Program-made: the position numbers and the translations under genes
Origin: Carya illinoinensis
Taxonomy: Eukaryota; Streptophyta; Magnoliopsida; Fagales; Juglandaceae
DNA length: 64,000 nt
Assembly (NCBI RefSeq): GCF_018687715.1
Contig: NC_056762.1
Location: forward strand, 16,930,364 to 16,994,363
Reading direction: 5' to 3'
Notes under the pieces: model-generated
What the model saw: only the letters and a program-made list of their open reading frames with translations
What the model was told of the DNA's origin: nothing
The model's database searches: none
In this document: positions 44,985-57,936 of the stretch, one piece after another
How positions within the stretch are numbered: the first letter of the stretch is position 1
Layout: each line of letters starts with the position of its first letter

Positions 44985-46358
44985 TTCTGTTTTTAGAAAC
45001 CCAGAACTCCACGTTCAGCGATAACCCAAGGGTTCTACCACACTAACGTCGCCGTCGCCGTCGCCGTCAATTCTGTAGAAGAGCAGATTGTTCAGGTATT
45101 CCGTTAGCTTGGTTTAACTAGATTTTTGTATAACTTCCGGAGATCAGGCACTTACATTATGCAACCTAGTCATCCTTTAATGGGATTGATTGGTCTCATG
45201 GTGTTCTCGGGTTAGTAGAAGATATTGTATGCTTTTGGCTAAATTCCATTTACAGAAGAAGCTGAACTGTTTTTCTGGGACTTTTATTTGAAAATCCAAT
45301 GAGTTGATGTAAGTAGCAGTGTGAGTGTCTGATTTCAGCACCAACCACTGGCTAGTAGGCATCTTGTGACAAATCCGAAACCTCTGTTTTGCCTTTGTTA
45401 TCCTCTCATCTTGCAATAGACATGCACTCATTCAATATAACTTGGTCTTGTTGAAAAATTTCCGTTCCTTGAAAAAGAAGGGGGGATCTCTTTTAATGGG
45501 TTCATAGATGTAGAAACTCTCGATTGAGGTTACCAAAAGTGGAAAGTTTCGTTGGTCTTTTCCTTCGATTGCCAGCAAGCAAACTAATGACTTATATGTG
45601 TGAGGGTGAAATTTAAGACTATTGGCTTTAGTAAGTCAGATTTCAAGTCTGAAGGGGAGGTGTATTTTATTTGTGATTTTTTATTTCTTGTTCAACAACT
45701 TGGTATGAGTGTGCTGAAATGTAAAGTTCATGACTTCATGCTGTACCGCTTTCTCTGTCCCTTATTGGACTCATATGTATTGAATTGCTCTATGTTCTGT
45801 GCAGACAACATTTCTATACTAAAGAGAAAAGATACTAATATCACAGAGTTTATATAAATTGTAACTAGTAATCTGATGACATTTATGCGTATCTTTTGTT
45901 GAATATAAGTTTCAAGTGATCTATCCTAACATAGCTAACATGCACGGGTTGTTGGAGTTGCTAATCTTGGACATTTTGGGCATTTTCTGTATATAACTCC
46001 GGACAAAATTTTCAAGGGCAAGAGGGATTAAAAAATAGTAGCATTTTTTTAGTTAGATGAAATAAGACGGACAGTATTGACCCAACCTTCTGTAGTGAAT
46101 GAAGGTCGTGTTTTTGGCATGGACATGGATAAAATGGCTGTACTTGATTTATTGTAGACTCGAAAATCATGGAAAAAGGGGAAGAACACTCAGCGCCGTT
46201 AACACCATCCAGCTCAAATCTCCCAACCACGGTGTGTTAAATTTTTTAAAAACTTGTATGACTACATTGGGTTGATATCCAAGCAAAACAGTACATGAAT
46301 AACTTGTGTAATAACATGGTAGGGCATACCGTCAACTTCTGTAAGCTTCAGAAATTAC
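44985..46358 (+). other. FRS gene 5' region
   Basis: Contains a likely 5' untranslated exon, with a (GTCGCC)n stretch near 45048-45067 and a possible donor GATTGTTCAG|GTATTC near 45095. A long intron-like stretch follows, with an acceptor GTAAGCTTCAG ending at 46351. No coding exon is supported before 46359. Confidence 0.5.
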
Positions 46359-49046
46359 ATGCACATGCACGGTTACTATGGGGAACTTCCGACGTGGTCA
46401 CCTCTAATGCAACAGCCAGATGGCTACCAATATCCATGGAATATTCAACAGGTGATACAAATGTTTTGTTGAATTTTTATAAAATTTTTGGTTTATTTTT
46501 CAGATTAATGTCATGTACATTTAGTAATATTTAACTTCTTGTTTTTAGCCCAATGATGGTTACCCAACTCCTGTCATGACTACTGCATCCGCCGCAAGCG
46601 AAAGAGGTGATATAGAAGACTCCTCTCCCAATTGGGCTGAAACTGAGCGCCCATCTACCTCCGCTAGAGTTGAAGAAAGCAACAAAGATAGACCCAAGGA
46701 TTCGATGGAAACTGAGGATAGAATAAACGAGGCAGGTCAGTTAGATGATGAGGTTGGTGGTGACACAATTGAGGAGCCCAAGCCGAAGATGGAGTTTAAT
46801 TCTTTTGAAGAAGTAATGACTTATTACAAGCAGTATGCTAAGAATATTGGGTTTGGGGTAATGACAAGAAGGACTGAGAAGGGAGATGATGGGACTGTCA
46901 GATATGCCACCCTCGGCTGTGCCCGTGGTGGGAAAGCCCGTAATAGGACGTTGAATGTTGCCAGGCCACGGCCGACAGGAAAAACGGAGTGTAAGTCGAA
47001 GATTAATGTCTTAAAGGTAGATGGAAAGTATCAGTTGACAACAGTTAATAACATTCATAACCACGGCCTCAGTCCAAAAAAATCTCGTTTCTTTCGATGT
47101 AACAGAGAAGTTAGTGACTCTGTAAAAAGAGTCTTAGATACAAATGATATAGCTGGAATCCGAATGAATAAGAGTTTCGGATCTCTTGTCGTTGGCGCAG
47201 GAGGTTTTGAAAACCTACCGTTTTTGGAAAAGGATTGTTGGAATTACATCGATAAGGCAAGACATTTACGACTTGGCGCTGGTGGTGCTGGAGCCCTTCA
47301 AGAATATTTTGAACGGATGCAATACAAGAATCCTGGGTTTTTTGCATCGATGGATTTAGATGACGACGGGAGGTTAAAGAATGTCTTTTGGGCAGACCCC
47401 GTAGTAGGGCAGCCTATGAAGATTTCGGTGATGTGGTTACATTCGACACCACATATCTGACGAATAGATATGGGATGCCATTTGCACCATTTGTTGGTGT
47501 AAACCACCACGGCCAGTCAATTCTTTTGGGAGCAGGATTGATATCCTGTGAGGATACGGCCACGTTTGTGTGGTTATTCAAGACCTGGTTACAGTGTATG
47601 GATGGTATAGCTCCTAGAGCTATTATCACAGATCAGGACAGAGCAATGAAGAATGCTATTGCTATTGTCTTTCCACAGAGTCGACATCGATTTTGTTTGT
47701 GGCATATACTCAAAAAAGTCCCTGAAAAGCTTTCCTCCTATTCTGCCTACAAAAGTGGGATGAAAAATGATTTGATGAAATGCGTGTATGACACCCAAAA
47801 TGTTGAAGAGTTTGAAAGTTCTTGGGAGCAATTAATTAGCACTTACAAGTTGGAGGAGAATGCTTGGTTGAAAAGTTTATACATTGAGCGCAAGCATTGG
47901 GTACCGGCATTCTTGAAAGATTCTTTTTGGGCGGGGATGAGTACAACGCAGCGAAGCGAGAGCATGAATGCTTTTTTTGATGGTTATGTTCATGCGAAGA
48001 CAAACTTGAAAGAGTTTGTCGACCAGTTTGACAACGCATTGAAGAAGAAAATTGAGAATGAAAATAACGCTGACTTTCACTCGTTTAGCGTGACCATTCC
48101 CTGCATCTCTAGATCTCCGATCGAAAAGAAGTTTCAAGAATTATACACGAATTCAAAATTCAGGGAAGTCCAGCGAGAACTGCAATGTCTAATAGATTTG
48201 AGCCCAGAATTACTTAAGAGAGATGGTGGTGTCAAGACGTATCTTGTAGAGGATGAAGTTCATGTGGAAGAGTTCACTAAGCTAGTTACATATTCAGTGG
48301 ACTTTAGTGAAGTGGATACATCTGCAAAGTGTTCGTGTGGGCTGTTTCAGATGAGGGGTATACTGTGCAGGCATATTTTGGTTGTATTTAAATGTAATGG
48401 TATAAAATTTTTGCCAAATCAGTATATTTTAGACAGATGGAGGAAGGACATTAAGAGGCGGTACACGTTAATCGACAGCAGCTATGCCGAAGGGGCTCAG
48501 CGAGCAGATGCTAACAGATATTCTACTCTGTTGAATAAATGTTATAAGATGATTACGCACGCTGCGGATTCGAGAAAACATACTGAGGATGCAACACAGA
48601 AGTTGGAGGCAATGATTGAGTTATATAGTGAGAACCAAGAACCTCCATCAAGAACATGCACGGGTTCCAATAACGTTCCATCGAGACCGAATGCAACTAC
48701 ATGTGCGGGTTCAGATAAAGTACTCAGTCCGCTGGTAGTAAGAGGGAAAGGCAGACCACCATCTCTGAGGAGAGCATCGACCATGGAAAAAGAGATAAGG
48801 AAAGTTAAGGCGAAGGCCAAGAATGCAACAGTCAAGGGAAAACGTAAACAGGTACTTCACTATGATTGACTACAAATAAATATACTTTTCTTGATGGTTG
48901 AAGTAAGTTATTAATGCACATTTTTTTTATGTCTTATGTTACTTGTTTTATTTTAGAGAGATGAAGGAGATGCACCATTATCGGACACTTGCAGAAATTT
49001 ATTTGGCCCGTCAGATAAAGATATTTGTGATGTTGGATTGTCGTAG
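46359..49046 (+). CDS. FAR1-RELATED SEQUENCE (FRS/FHY3 family) protein, one frameshift
   Basis: A plant nuclear transcription factor derived from a Mutator-like transposase. Exons by splice signals: 46359-46451 (start MHMHGYYGELP; donor CAACAG|GTG), 46549-48851 (acceptor TTTTTAG; donor AAACAG|GTACTT) and 48957-49046 (ending DICDVGLS). All joins are phase 0; about 830 codons. Domains: FAR1 zinc-finger DNA-binding region from FNSFEEVMTYYKQYA (46790 on) to NIHNHGLSP; MULE transposase-like core with VTFDTTYLTNRYGMPF and AIITDQDRAMKNAI (47420-47720); SWIM zinc finger CSCGLFQMRGILCRH (about 48330-48375); basic tail. The frame shifts by one base within CCCC at 47397-47400; one extra C would restore it. 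Everything else is intact, so this is either a recent null allele or a sequence error. A specific FRS number cannot be assigned. Confidence 0.9.
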
Positions 49047-50340
49047 GTATATGAGCTTGTAGAGCTAAGTAAAAGCTCAATGTGCTAGGTTATTTGAGAA
49101 AAATTATCTTTTTCGACAATTTTTAAACGTTTGTTATGCTATGATGACCAGCTTGTTGAAGACAGCTCAATTCTTGAAAAATGTCGAACCCAGCGCCAAG
49201 AATCACAAATCGGGAGTCAAGAAATGGTAATTTTGCTACATTTATTTTGGCACTAGTAATATTGAAGTAATATGGTTACTTAAGATAACCAACACATATT
49301 ACTCCTTGCAGATGTTCCTTGAGTTGGATGGATCACAACCGGTGGATGGTAGGTGACTTGTTAGAAATTTTATTGGTAACAAGTGAAGTTGGTACTTAGC
49401 ATGCTTCGGCCACTTGAAAGAGTTTTGAAAGGTTTAATATGCACATTCTTAATTTAAAGTATTGTATGAACTTAATTTAATTGATAGAATCTTAGATGAC
49501 ATTATTATTTGTAAATAATAATGATTATTTATACATATACAAATGTTGTTAGTTTTGGTATAAAATATTTATGGGATTTTGAGAAATTGAGATATGAAAG
49601 GAAGCATAAATATTGAGATATGTAATTTTTCGTACTTGGGAGCCATTCGGATCTCTTGTTATTGTGACAGTTTGGGTATGTTCTTTTTCAAAGTTGTAAT
49701 TAGTGACTCTGTTGTGCAGCTGCTGATTCATGACCCCACAAAGGGCGGCAGTATACAACATTTACATATACAAATGCCCACAGCCAGCATTCACTAATCC
49801 CATGTAACGGTATAAAAGGAAGTTATGCCATGTTGCCTGGGGGAAATCCCGTTTGAAAGAGTTTTGAGTAAAAGGTTGTAGTCTATGAGGCAGGTCTATG
49901 AGAAGCACAAATGTTAATTGTAATGTCGGATTCGCACCTATGAAAAGTTGGGATGTTTATTCACTAACTTGTGTAATGAATTTACATGAGGTTATTAATC
50001 CGAATGAGTAAGAATATTTTGTTGCACATTAATTTCTAGGCTAACAGCAGTATTCTTATGAGGATGCATTTTCGGGTATAAAATGCATCATGGAAAATGT
50101 TTCTATAATTACATAGAACACAAAATATTGCAAAAGTTAGGAAAAAATTCCCACTGGCCGCAACTTTCATTTCCTAACTATTCAATAAATTCAACATAGT
50201 AATGACTAAAAAACGCAAGGATTCTATCTTATCCCAACACAAAAACATGGGATGTTTCACAAAACATCTAACATCCATCCCATTAAAGGTATTTCCTGCA
50301 TATACAAAACATCGGAGTTACATACACAGCAGCAACTAAA
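49047..50340. other. Downstream of FRS, possible 3' untranslated exons
   Basis: AT-rich. Short stretches between plausible splice signals (about 49140-49228 and 49313-49350) may be 3' untranslated exons of the FRS transcript. No protein-coding gene is supported. Confidence 0.4.
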
Positions 50341-50359
50341 TCCTATCACATATCTGAAA

Positions 50360-50923
50360 TTACTTATGCACCACCAAGAAATATGCTACAACAAAGGCTA
50401 AAGCCCAAAACCCACGGACTAATGTGCGTGCACGTCTAACTTCAGCTTCACGGACAACAGCCACCAACTCCTTCAATAACTCCTCATTTCTATTGGATAG
50501 TACGAACTCAAATTCGTCTACTCTTTTACGCAAATCAATAACGAGCTTTTCTATATCATTCACTAACATCTTCAGCTCTTTCTCCTTGCAGCAAAATTTA
50601 GTGTCATTTTCTGGACGGTCTGACATCTTGTATTCATGGCCCTCTACCCATTTGAAATACTTACAATATGGTAAGCCCTGTGATTTTATACACATTTCTT
50701 CCAAAAATGTTAGATGAACATCACATCAAATACAATGATTTAAGTAAAAGCTGAATTCAGTTACCTCTTTGTTGTACTTTGGGCAACTTAAAAAGGGACG
50801 TCCTGGATTATTTTGAGTATTTGAGAATCTCAGTTGGGCTTCAATCTCACAGAAGCATAATGGATGACCCAGATTTTCTTTGGAAAAAGAGGAAGAAGCA
50901 CAAATTGTCGTGGATGATGACAT
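50360..50923 (-). CDS. GRF-type zinc-finger protein with C-terminal membrane anchor
   Basis: A two-exon minus-strand gene. Exon 1 (50923-50765) runs from MSSSTTICASSSF to CPKYNKE, with donor GAG|GTAACT. Exon 2 (50677-50360) follows acceptor AATCACAG and ends at HK*. Both are phase 0; 158 residues. The GRF zinc finger spans the splice: CFCEIEAQLRFSN, NNPGRPFLSC, then GLPYCKYFKWVEG (residues 23-66), with Cys 23, 25, 47 and 58 as likely ligands. A coiled coil follows (about residues 85-130). The last segment, FWALAFVVAYFLVV, is a predicted tail-anchor helix. This layout is common in plant genomes and no molecular role is established. The start is the first Met of an open first exon. Confidence 0.85.
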
Positions 50924-51266
50924 ATTCTTATATTAATCCAATGCCATGAAACATGTTGTCAGAAAAATAGAACACCCTCTGCCCTTATGAGCTATTCATT
51001 AAGGTCATGCATCTATGAAAGAAACTTCCCTAATATGTATCTCTTTAACACTTATTCACTAAAACTTATGGAAGCTAAAAGCTGGAATTTTCCAGTTAAT
51101 AGCAAAAGGCCGCAACATGTAACTAAGTAGAAAAATCAGTATATGCCATCTTTCTGAAATGGGCTTCACAACCTTACTAGTTGGGAGTTCCAATAAAAAT
51201 TATTCCACCAAAACTTCATTGTTTCTAAATTAAACTTGGGTTAAGTTTCATTTAGAAGATCTTGGG

Positions 51267-51290
51267 TGAGTGAGTGAGTGAGTGAGTGAG
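51267..51290 (+). repeat. (TGAG)6 microsatellite
   Basis: Six perfect TGAG units upstream of the GRF gene. Confidence 0.95.
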
Positions 51291-51535
51291 AGATAGATAA
51301 TTTTCAGACCAGAAACTAATTGACTAAATTCTAACATTGTGTGTATTTCGAAATGTTCTTCATGATCATGTTTAGCTATATGAATTAAGCAGCAGCATAT
51401 ATTTCCTGCATCTAGACCCCATGCCAGCTTGGTTGAGGTGTTAACTAAAAAGGAATGGAAAATTGGAAATCTGTTCATTCCAAAGAAAAGAAAACGTTTG
51501 GTACCAATATAAAAGAGGCATACTTGCACAGGCAC

Positions 51536-52551
51536 ATAGGAGTTGATTGTAAATATTAAACATGGAAGTAGTAAGAAGGCATTTTTTTTTTTTTAAGTAT
51601 AGTAAGACGGCATCTATCATGTCCTAAGCAAATACATTCAATCTCTGCATAACTCACTCAACTGATCCTATCTGAAATAGTGTACATTTCTGTTCTACAT
51701 TGAAGATTATGAAAGGGTTTGCTCTACATTCATTTCAGGCATCTTTGAAACAGTACTTCAAGAATCATGAATGTGAATTTGTTTTGGCACCTTAGCATCC
51801 ATTACCAATAAATTAAATTTCTGTTAGAATCTGTTAGCACTTTGGGTCAAAACAAATGACCCAAAAGTCCACAATGTAGAAAAATCTCCCACCCTTTCCC
51901 AAAACAATTACAGCTTGGTCAAGACATGATGACTTCCATGCAAAGAATACCACTAGAATAGAAGAGCAAGAACAAGAGACACATGCTTCCCTGAACATTT
52001 AGAACTGAAGGGAAAAAACAGTAGGCATTTATATACCAATATGTCAACACTCCGCTTAACTTTTTCCTAACACCAAAGCAGGACAAAATGAATCCGGCCA
52101 CTTTGTATAATTTTCCAGGTATTTAAAGAAATTTTTTTTTAATAGGTATCCAGGTCCCAAAATAAATTATAAGACCGAATAGTTAGTGACACTATTTCCA
52201 GCTTTTCTCAGCAACCAGGCAGACAATTCGCTTCTAAAATTAAAAAGGGAGTAAAACACGAACAAACCCATTTCAAAGCATGCATCAAACACTTGAGTCC
52301 TTTAAATCAACCAAAAAATCTAATATCAGGCTCTAAGATTTATGAATTCTAGTAAAACCCGAACAAACCCATTTCAAAACATGCAGCAAACACTTGAGTC
52401 CTTTAAATCAGCCAAAAAATCATATATCAGGCTATAACATTTATGACTTCTAGGACTTCTTCAGCACAAATCAAACACCATTCCAACCCAAAATTACATC
52501 GACCAGCGAAAGAGAGAGAGACAGACAAGAAATAATACGCATATATGTGTG
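51536..52551. other. Intergenic, nothing recognised
   Basis: Upstream of the GRF gene. Two short similar blocks with AACAAACCCATTTCAAA occur near 52260 and 52362, a local duplication of about 100 bp. No gene. Confidence 0.5.
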
Positions 52552-52608
<57 letters not shown>

Positions 52609-52624
52609 ACACACACACACACAC
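52552..52624 (+). repeat. Compound (TA)n(GA)n(CA)n microsatellite
   Basis: TA repeats to about 52569, GA repeats to about 52604 and CA repeats to 52624. They create spurious Ser/Leu-rich frames on the minus strand. Confidence 0.95.
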
Positions 52625-52639
52625 AATCCCAAGATGAAA

Positions 52640-52972
52640 TGACTCTCACCATGAGGGTTTCCAAACTGAGATGGAACTACGACGGAAATGGTTGAAACAC
52701 TTTGCCAAGATCTTTCGTCTGATTTTGATTTACACAAAATGCTACGACCTAATCCCTACTCTGTACGTGAAGGGGGGGGAAGGCAGGATGCGGATGCGGA
52801 AAGGGGGAAGCACACGACTGCACCTTCTGCTCCTGCACTAATTTCATCCGGGTTGTGTTCGTGAAGTGGGGAAGGCAGATGAGGAAAGGGGGTTCTGTTC
52901 TGTTCTGTTCCCACCCGGCATGAAACGCACCGTTTCATTAAAAATGCCACGTGGATCTCGGGTACGTGGCGG
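52640..52972 (-). promoter_or_regulatory. Probable minus-strand promoter and 5' leader
   Basis: The minus strand shows, in order, GCCACGTACC-type sites, a perfect G-box palindrome CCACGTGG (52947-52954) and TGAAACG...CGTTTCA (52921-52937). These are followed by a C/T-rich leader-like stretch and CATGGTGAGAG near 52648. This looks like a promoter and untranslated leader for a leftward gene, perhaps the GRF gene through a long intron. No transcript evidence is available. Confidence 0.4.
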
Positions 52973-52984
52973 GTACCCCAAGCC

Positions 52985-54060
52985 GTGTGCAAATATCATT
53001 TTCCTAAAAAAAATTTAGTTGATGCTAAAAATTAAACTCAACAACGATGAATTCACATAATTTTTCTGAGAGGAGTGGAAGAAAATCAACAGTCAAGAAA
53101 ATACTCCTTGAAGTCGCAGTGTCCTCCTCAAAAATGAAAGAAAAGAAAAATCCCCATCTATTCCATACGTGCATCCCACAGTCCAGCTTTGTGTCAATAG
53201 AAACCCGCATAAACCAAAACCTTCTACCCTTTTTCTTTACGTTCGTTCATTCCATTCCAAAAGAACCCTGCAAAAAAAAAATGTGTGTAGCTTTTTTTCC
53301 AGCTTCCGTCTCGCGTCCAAGAGAAGGCACGTGTTTCATTCCTTTTGCCAAGTCAAACCGCTGCTCGTGTATATTTGTTCACGAGCCCAAAATCCCAGTT
53401 TAAGTTCGTTTTGTAAAAATATCCAAGAGAATGGCCCGTGTCTCACTCATGCATATCAAATTCTGTTACTGGCTGCTCCATGTCTTTTTGGTCCCGCTTC
53501 ATGCATCTTCCATAAGATCTAATGAAAGGGGCCCTGTGTGAACTCCTTTTGCCAAGTCAAACCACCAGCTTCCCAAAGATCTTCTGTCCATTTCCTGCTG
53601 GGTTGCATCCTCATTCAAACCAAAATAAATGTGTTGCATATAGTTTTCAAAAGCCCAAATGCCAAGCCGAAAGACTTGCTAATATGTTTATCCGTAAAAA
53701 TCAATAGGCCCCAACGTGAAACTCTCTTCGGTTCAATAACTCCTTGTCCCACGTCCAAGAGCAGCTCCTTTCCGGATGTGCTAATGTATTGTAGTATTAT
53801 TCTCTCATGCAATTCAAAAGCTTTCCATTTGACTAGTTCCAATCTCTTTCACTATTCAAAAATTCAACTTGATCTTTATCCCCTAAATAGCACTTGTGAC
53901 CAGCTCTTATATTTTGCTAAAATTTGGATCTTCCTTTTCTTCGAATCTGAAATAAAATTTAATGACAACAATGAAGCCTAGAACCAAAAAAAAAAAAAAA
54001 AAAAAAAATTATACTAAAGTTAAAAGTTAAGAAATGATAAAATATAGAAAATTATGCAAG
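52985..54060. other. Intergenic, nothing recognised
   Basis: Short open frames on both strands show no family features. A run of about 24 A lies at 53985-54008. Confidence 0.5.
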
Positions 54061-54115
54061 GCATCAAACACCCCCAAACTTGCAATTTTGTTTGTCCTCA
54101 AAGAAAAAGAAAAGG

Positions 54116-54148
54116 AAATAAAATAAAATAAAATAAAATAAAATAAAA
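54116..54148 (+). repeat. (AAAAT)n microsatellite
   Basis: About six units of AAAAT within the Athila-like derivative. Confidence 0.9.
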
Positions 54149-55210
54149 GACCACTATAGACAATAGCAACTAGACCCCATAGAAAATTCTCATCACTCAC
54201 CAAGCCATGATCTGAATTTAGATTTTTTTACTAGTATCTTACTCTTTTAATATCAAAGATAGCAAGAAAATCAATAAAACAATTAGGAATTTTTTAAACA
54301 AGAGTTAAGAGGTTGCTTTAACATAAAGCTAAGACCTTAAATATGTGTGTGTGTGTGAGGTAGTCAATTTAACTCCAAATCACCAGCAAACTCAAATAAA
54401 AAGTAGAACAACTAAAATCAGAAGAATTCTTTCAATACTTAACCCCATAAGTCCAAGTTTCAGAAATCATCTCCCCTAATGTAGTCAAACACCAAAATCA
54501 AATATCAAAATGTCTTTAATCAGGTTGTAATGACAAGCCACAGGGTGAGGGCTAAGAAGAAATGGATAACAAAAATCAAAGCTAACTAGGAAAATACTTG
54601 GTGGAAAGAACAATAAAAGAGAATTCTACAAGATTCAAACCATAAATCTTTCTCAACTATATGCTAATACTAATGACATTATTGTTGTTGTAATCAATGA
54701 AGCAGTACCAACTACACATTTAGAAATCTGAAGTAATCTGCACTCCACTTTGAGTTTTCTCTATTTTATGCTTCCTCCCATGATGGATAAATCACCTCTG
54801 AATAAAAGACACACCCAGCAAAAATACTTATTGTATTTTCAGCCACCTCGGTTCTTGTAACCTTTTCAAATTTTCAACCACTTCAGCCCCCTTATTTTTT
54901 TGTTCACTTTTTTTTTTTCACACTTTGATCAAACAAAGCAAACATAATGTGGATAATTTCCTTTGAACTAACTTTCTCTTTAAATGTAGATTTAAACAAA
55001 AGTATTTTCTCAAACTATAAAAGGTAAATTAATAGTTTTTCAGGCTTAGAATGAGAATGGTTAATGTAGTTAAAAGAACAAATAAAGACTTATGTAAAAT
55101 AAGGCTTAAGGGGCTGACTATGGAAAATATACCATGCAATAATGACATGATAACTAGGAAGGCTGGGAAAGCTTTTTGGTTATGACAAAAATAAAAAATT
55201 AAAAAAATAC

Positions 55211-57215
55211 TGTGATGACCCGTTTTTACGTGTATTTTCACTGAATGTGTGTTTTTAATATAATTTATATATTAGTTCTTTTATTTTAAATTATTGTATT
55301 TTAATTAGTTTTTATTTTATTTGATGCGGTGTTTAATTTATTTTAGTTGTTTTATGTTTTTGAAATCGTTTTCGGCGGATCAGTTTTCGGATTCCGAAAG
55401 TGAGGACTGGACCTCATTTCTTTTCCCTCATCTCTTTTTTCCTTTTTCCTTTTTCTTTTCTTTTTCTTTCCCTTTTTCCATTTTCTTTCTTTTTCTTTTT
55501 TTTCTTCTTCTTCTTTCTTCTTCTCCTCCCGTGCGCTCGTTTCTCTCTCTTCCCTCTCCCCTTCGCCGTTCGTCCCAGCCGCCCAGACCCGCCGTTCGCC
55601 AGCTACGTGGCTGACACAGCGACCGGCATTCGAACCTCCTCCAGCTAGCGCACCACCCCATCAAATATCTCCCCCATCCGGCCGGCCGTTAGCCACCTAG
55701 AGCCATTTATTTCCGCATGAATTTTCACCGATTTCGGAGCCGTCGCACCACCTCTTCACAGCTTCTTCCTCTACTTCTTGCTGACCTAACCCACCCATTT
55801 CCAGCCTCGATCCATTGCCGGAGCAGCTCCCATGAGCTCAACTCCGTTCAGCCCTTTAAGCTCCTCCATTGTTGTTTCCACCGCCACCCACGATGAAAGC
55901 TCACTTCCTTTAGCTTCATAAACATCTCAAGACCATTCCCTATCAATTTCGTGTCTTGGTTTGACCCCGTTCGAAAGTGAATAATTTATTACCCACGGTC
56001 ACAGTGTAAATTACACTGTTACGTTGCTTTTTCTCTGCCTTTTGCAACGCCGCGAGCTTTCGAAAAATACCGTATAGCACTGTAAGTATTTTCCAAACTC
56101 TACTTTTAGATTTAAATATATTTTTCTCTTACAATAATATTTATCTATTGGTTGGTTGATTCCAGACTGAGTCCGAGGAGTTCGGGGGTCGGATGGATTA
56201 AGGACGGAGTTGCTTGGATTGTTGATTTGTGATTGGGTTGTTGTTTTGTGCCTTGATGTTGCATTTACATGGTGCATGCACAGGCATTTTATTTAATTGA
56301 AAAAAATCCTGTTTTATTGACGTAAATAAATTTTCGGGTGCGTGTGTATCACGACCCCAAGCCGAAATGGGGTATTATCTCGCTGGAGCTCCTCTGTTCA
56401 CTCGGGAGCATAAAATACTGAGTGATGTCCCCTGAGTTGTCGCTGGGCGACAACAGGAGCGGGCGGGATGGTAACACTCTACGTACCGACTCTGTGGCCC
56501 TTCGCTGGTGAGGGCTAGAGGATGCTTGGCTACGAACGCGCGAAGCGTGGAACTGGGCATCGCTCGTTTAGGTGTCACACGCGTGGTCGTTACCTGCGGT
56601 GTGTCACAGGAGCCAGGGTGTGCGGATGACCCCTAGGGGAGGTCATGCTGCATATGAATTAATTGGTTAATGGTTTGAGTTGGATATGGGCCAAATGAGA
56701 CTTTTGGCATGAGTTGGAAAGTAATATATTTTTGGGGCAAATGGGTTTTTGGCGTGTGTGGAAAAATATGGTTTTATGGGACATGTGCATGGCATTCTTT
56801 CATGCATATTGTTTGAGTTAATATGTTTTTATCTAGTGGTGTTTGGATTTTACTTACCTGCAGTACCATTTTTGGTACCGTAGATTTTGGTGCAAAATTC
56901 GTGGAGGAGGAGGAGGCTGAGACCAAGGATGCGGCTCCGCCGAAGTTCTGAGTTGGGTTATGCTTTGTATTTGGCTTTGAAACTATATTTGTAGTTTGTA
57001 ATATTTCAATATGTATGTTTTGAACGGCTTTGTATTAAACTAAGAAAAATTCTGGTAGTTAGTTATATCACTTTCATTATCCGCTGCGTTTTCCTTTGCA
57101 CATTTGTTGCTTTTACACGCACTTGACACTCGTCGATAGGGTGGTGAGCCGTGTTGTCATCATCCGGACGTCTCGATTTTCCCGTGTCCATATGTGGGGA
57201 TATGGGGGCGTCACA
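55211..57215 (+). mobile_element. Solo LTR, Tekay-like
   Basis: A 2005-bp LTR from TGTGATGACCCG to GGGGGCGTCACA. It is flanked by AATAC (55206-55210) and AATGC (57216-57220), a 5-bp duplication with one change. It is homologous to 18553-20818 and 1367-3418, including the pyrimidine-rich block (about 55410-55530) and the paired palindromes at 55977-56018. No interior, so a solo LTR. Confidence 0.9.
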
Positions 57216-57936
57216 AATGCCTTGATCATTTCTCTAATATTTGGTATCAAATAGGATTTCACCTCAATGATTCATCAACAAATTCAAGAACAAAGCAAGA
57301 TTGAACTTTCCTGACCCAGTTAATTCCACTCATTCTCTTCATAAGCAAAATGAAATAAAAAAAATGGCTATGTGCTCAATTATGTTCAATGACAAAGATT
57401 TAATCAAAGTACCCACAAAAATCAGCCTGACATAAAAGAAATTTTCAAAAATCTTTCTCAGTCCAATCCTCAATTACAAATTCCAAAGTCATAGATAATT
57501 CAATCATAATTAAATGCATGCTTGGTAAGAGAATTCAAAAACTCAAGACTTATAAAATCACAAGTAAAATAAAATAACGAGCAATCAAGAAGACAAAATG
57601 ACTATAGGAGTTTACATCCCCAAACTTAAACTAAACAATGTCCTCATTGTAATTCAAAAGTGAGAAAGATTGAAGAAATGAAAAGAACTTCCATGGTTTC
57701 ATGGTGAATTAGCCGTAGCTTGCAATTTTTAGTTCTTTATTCTTGCTAAATAAACTTGCATCAAAATCAAAATTATTCAAAATAAAAATAAAAGAATAAA
57801 AGAAAGTTTTATGGGCTGCCTCCCATAAGCGCTTGTTTTAAAGTCTACAGCCAGAATTTTCAATGTTCATTAATTAGGATTTCCAATAGGAATAAGTACA
57901 TAGTTCTTCTTCACTTGTTCTCCATAATAGTGCTTT

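Noticed and set aside
47388..48869. Separate MULE transposase gene
   Set aside because: This frame is the continuation of the FRS gene after the one-base shift. The FAR1 domain, SWIM finger and gene-like exon structure, with no terminal inverted repeats seen, argue for a domesticated FRS gene.
53047..53981. Overlapping frames of 117-147 codons
   Set aside because: No recognisable domain, no splice or start context, and several overlapping frames of similar length. Chance frames are the simpler reading.
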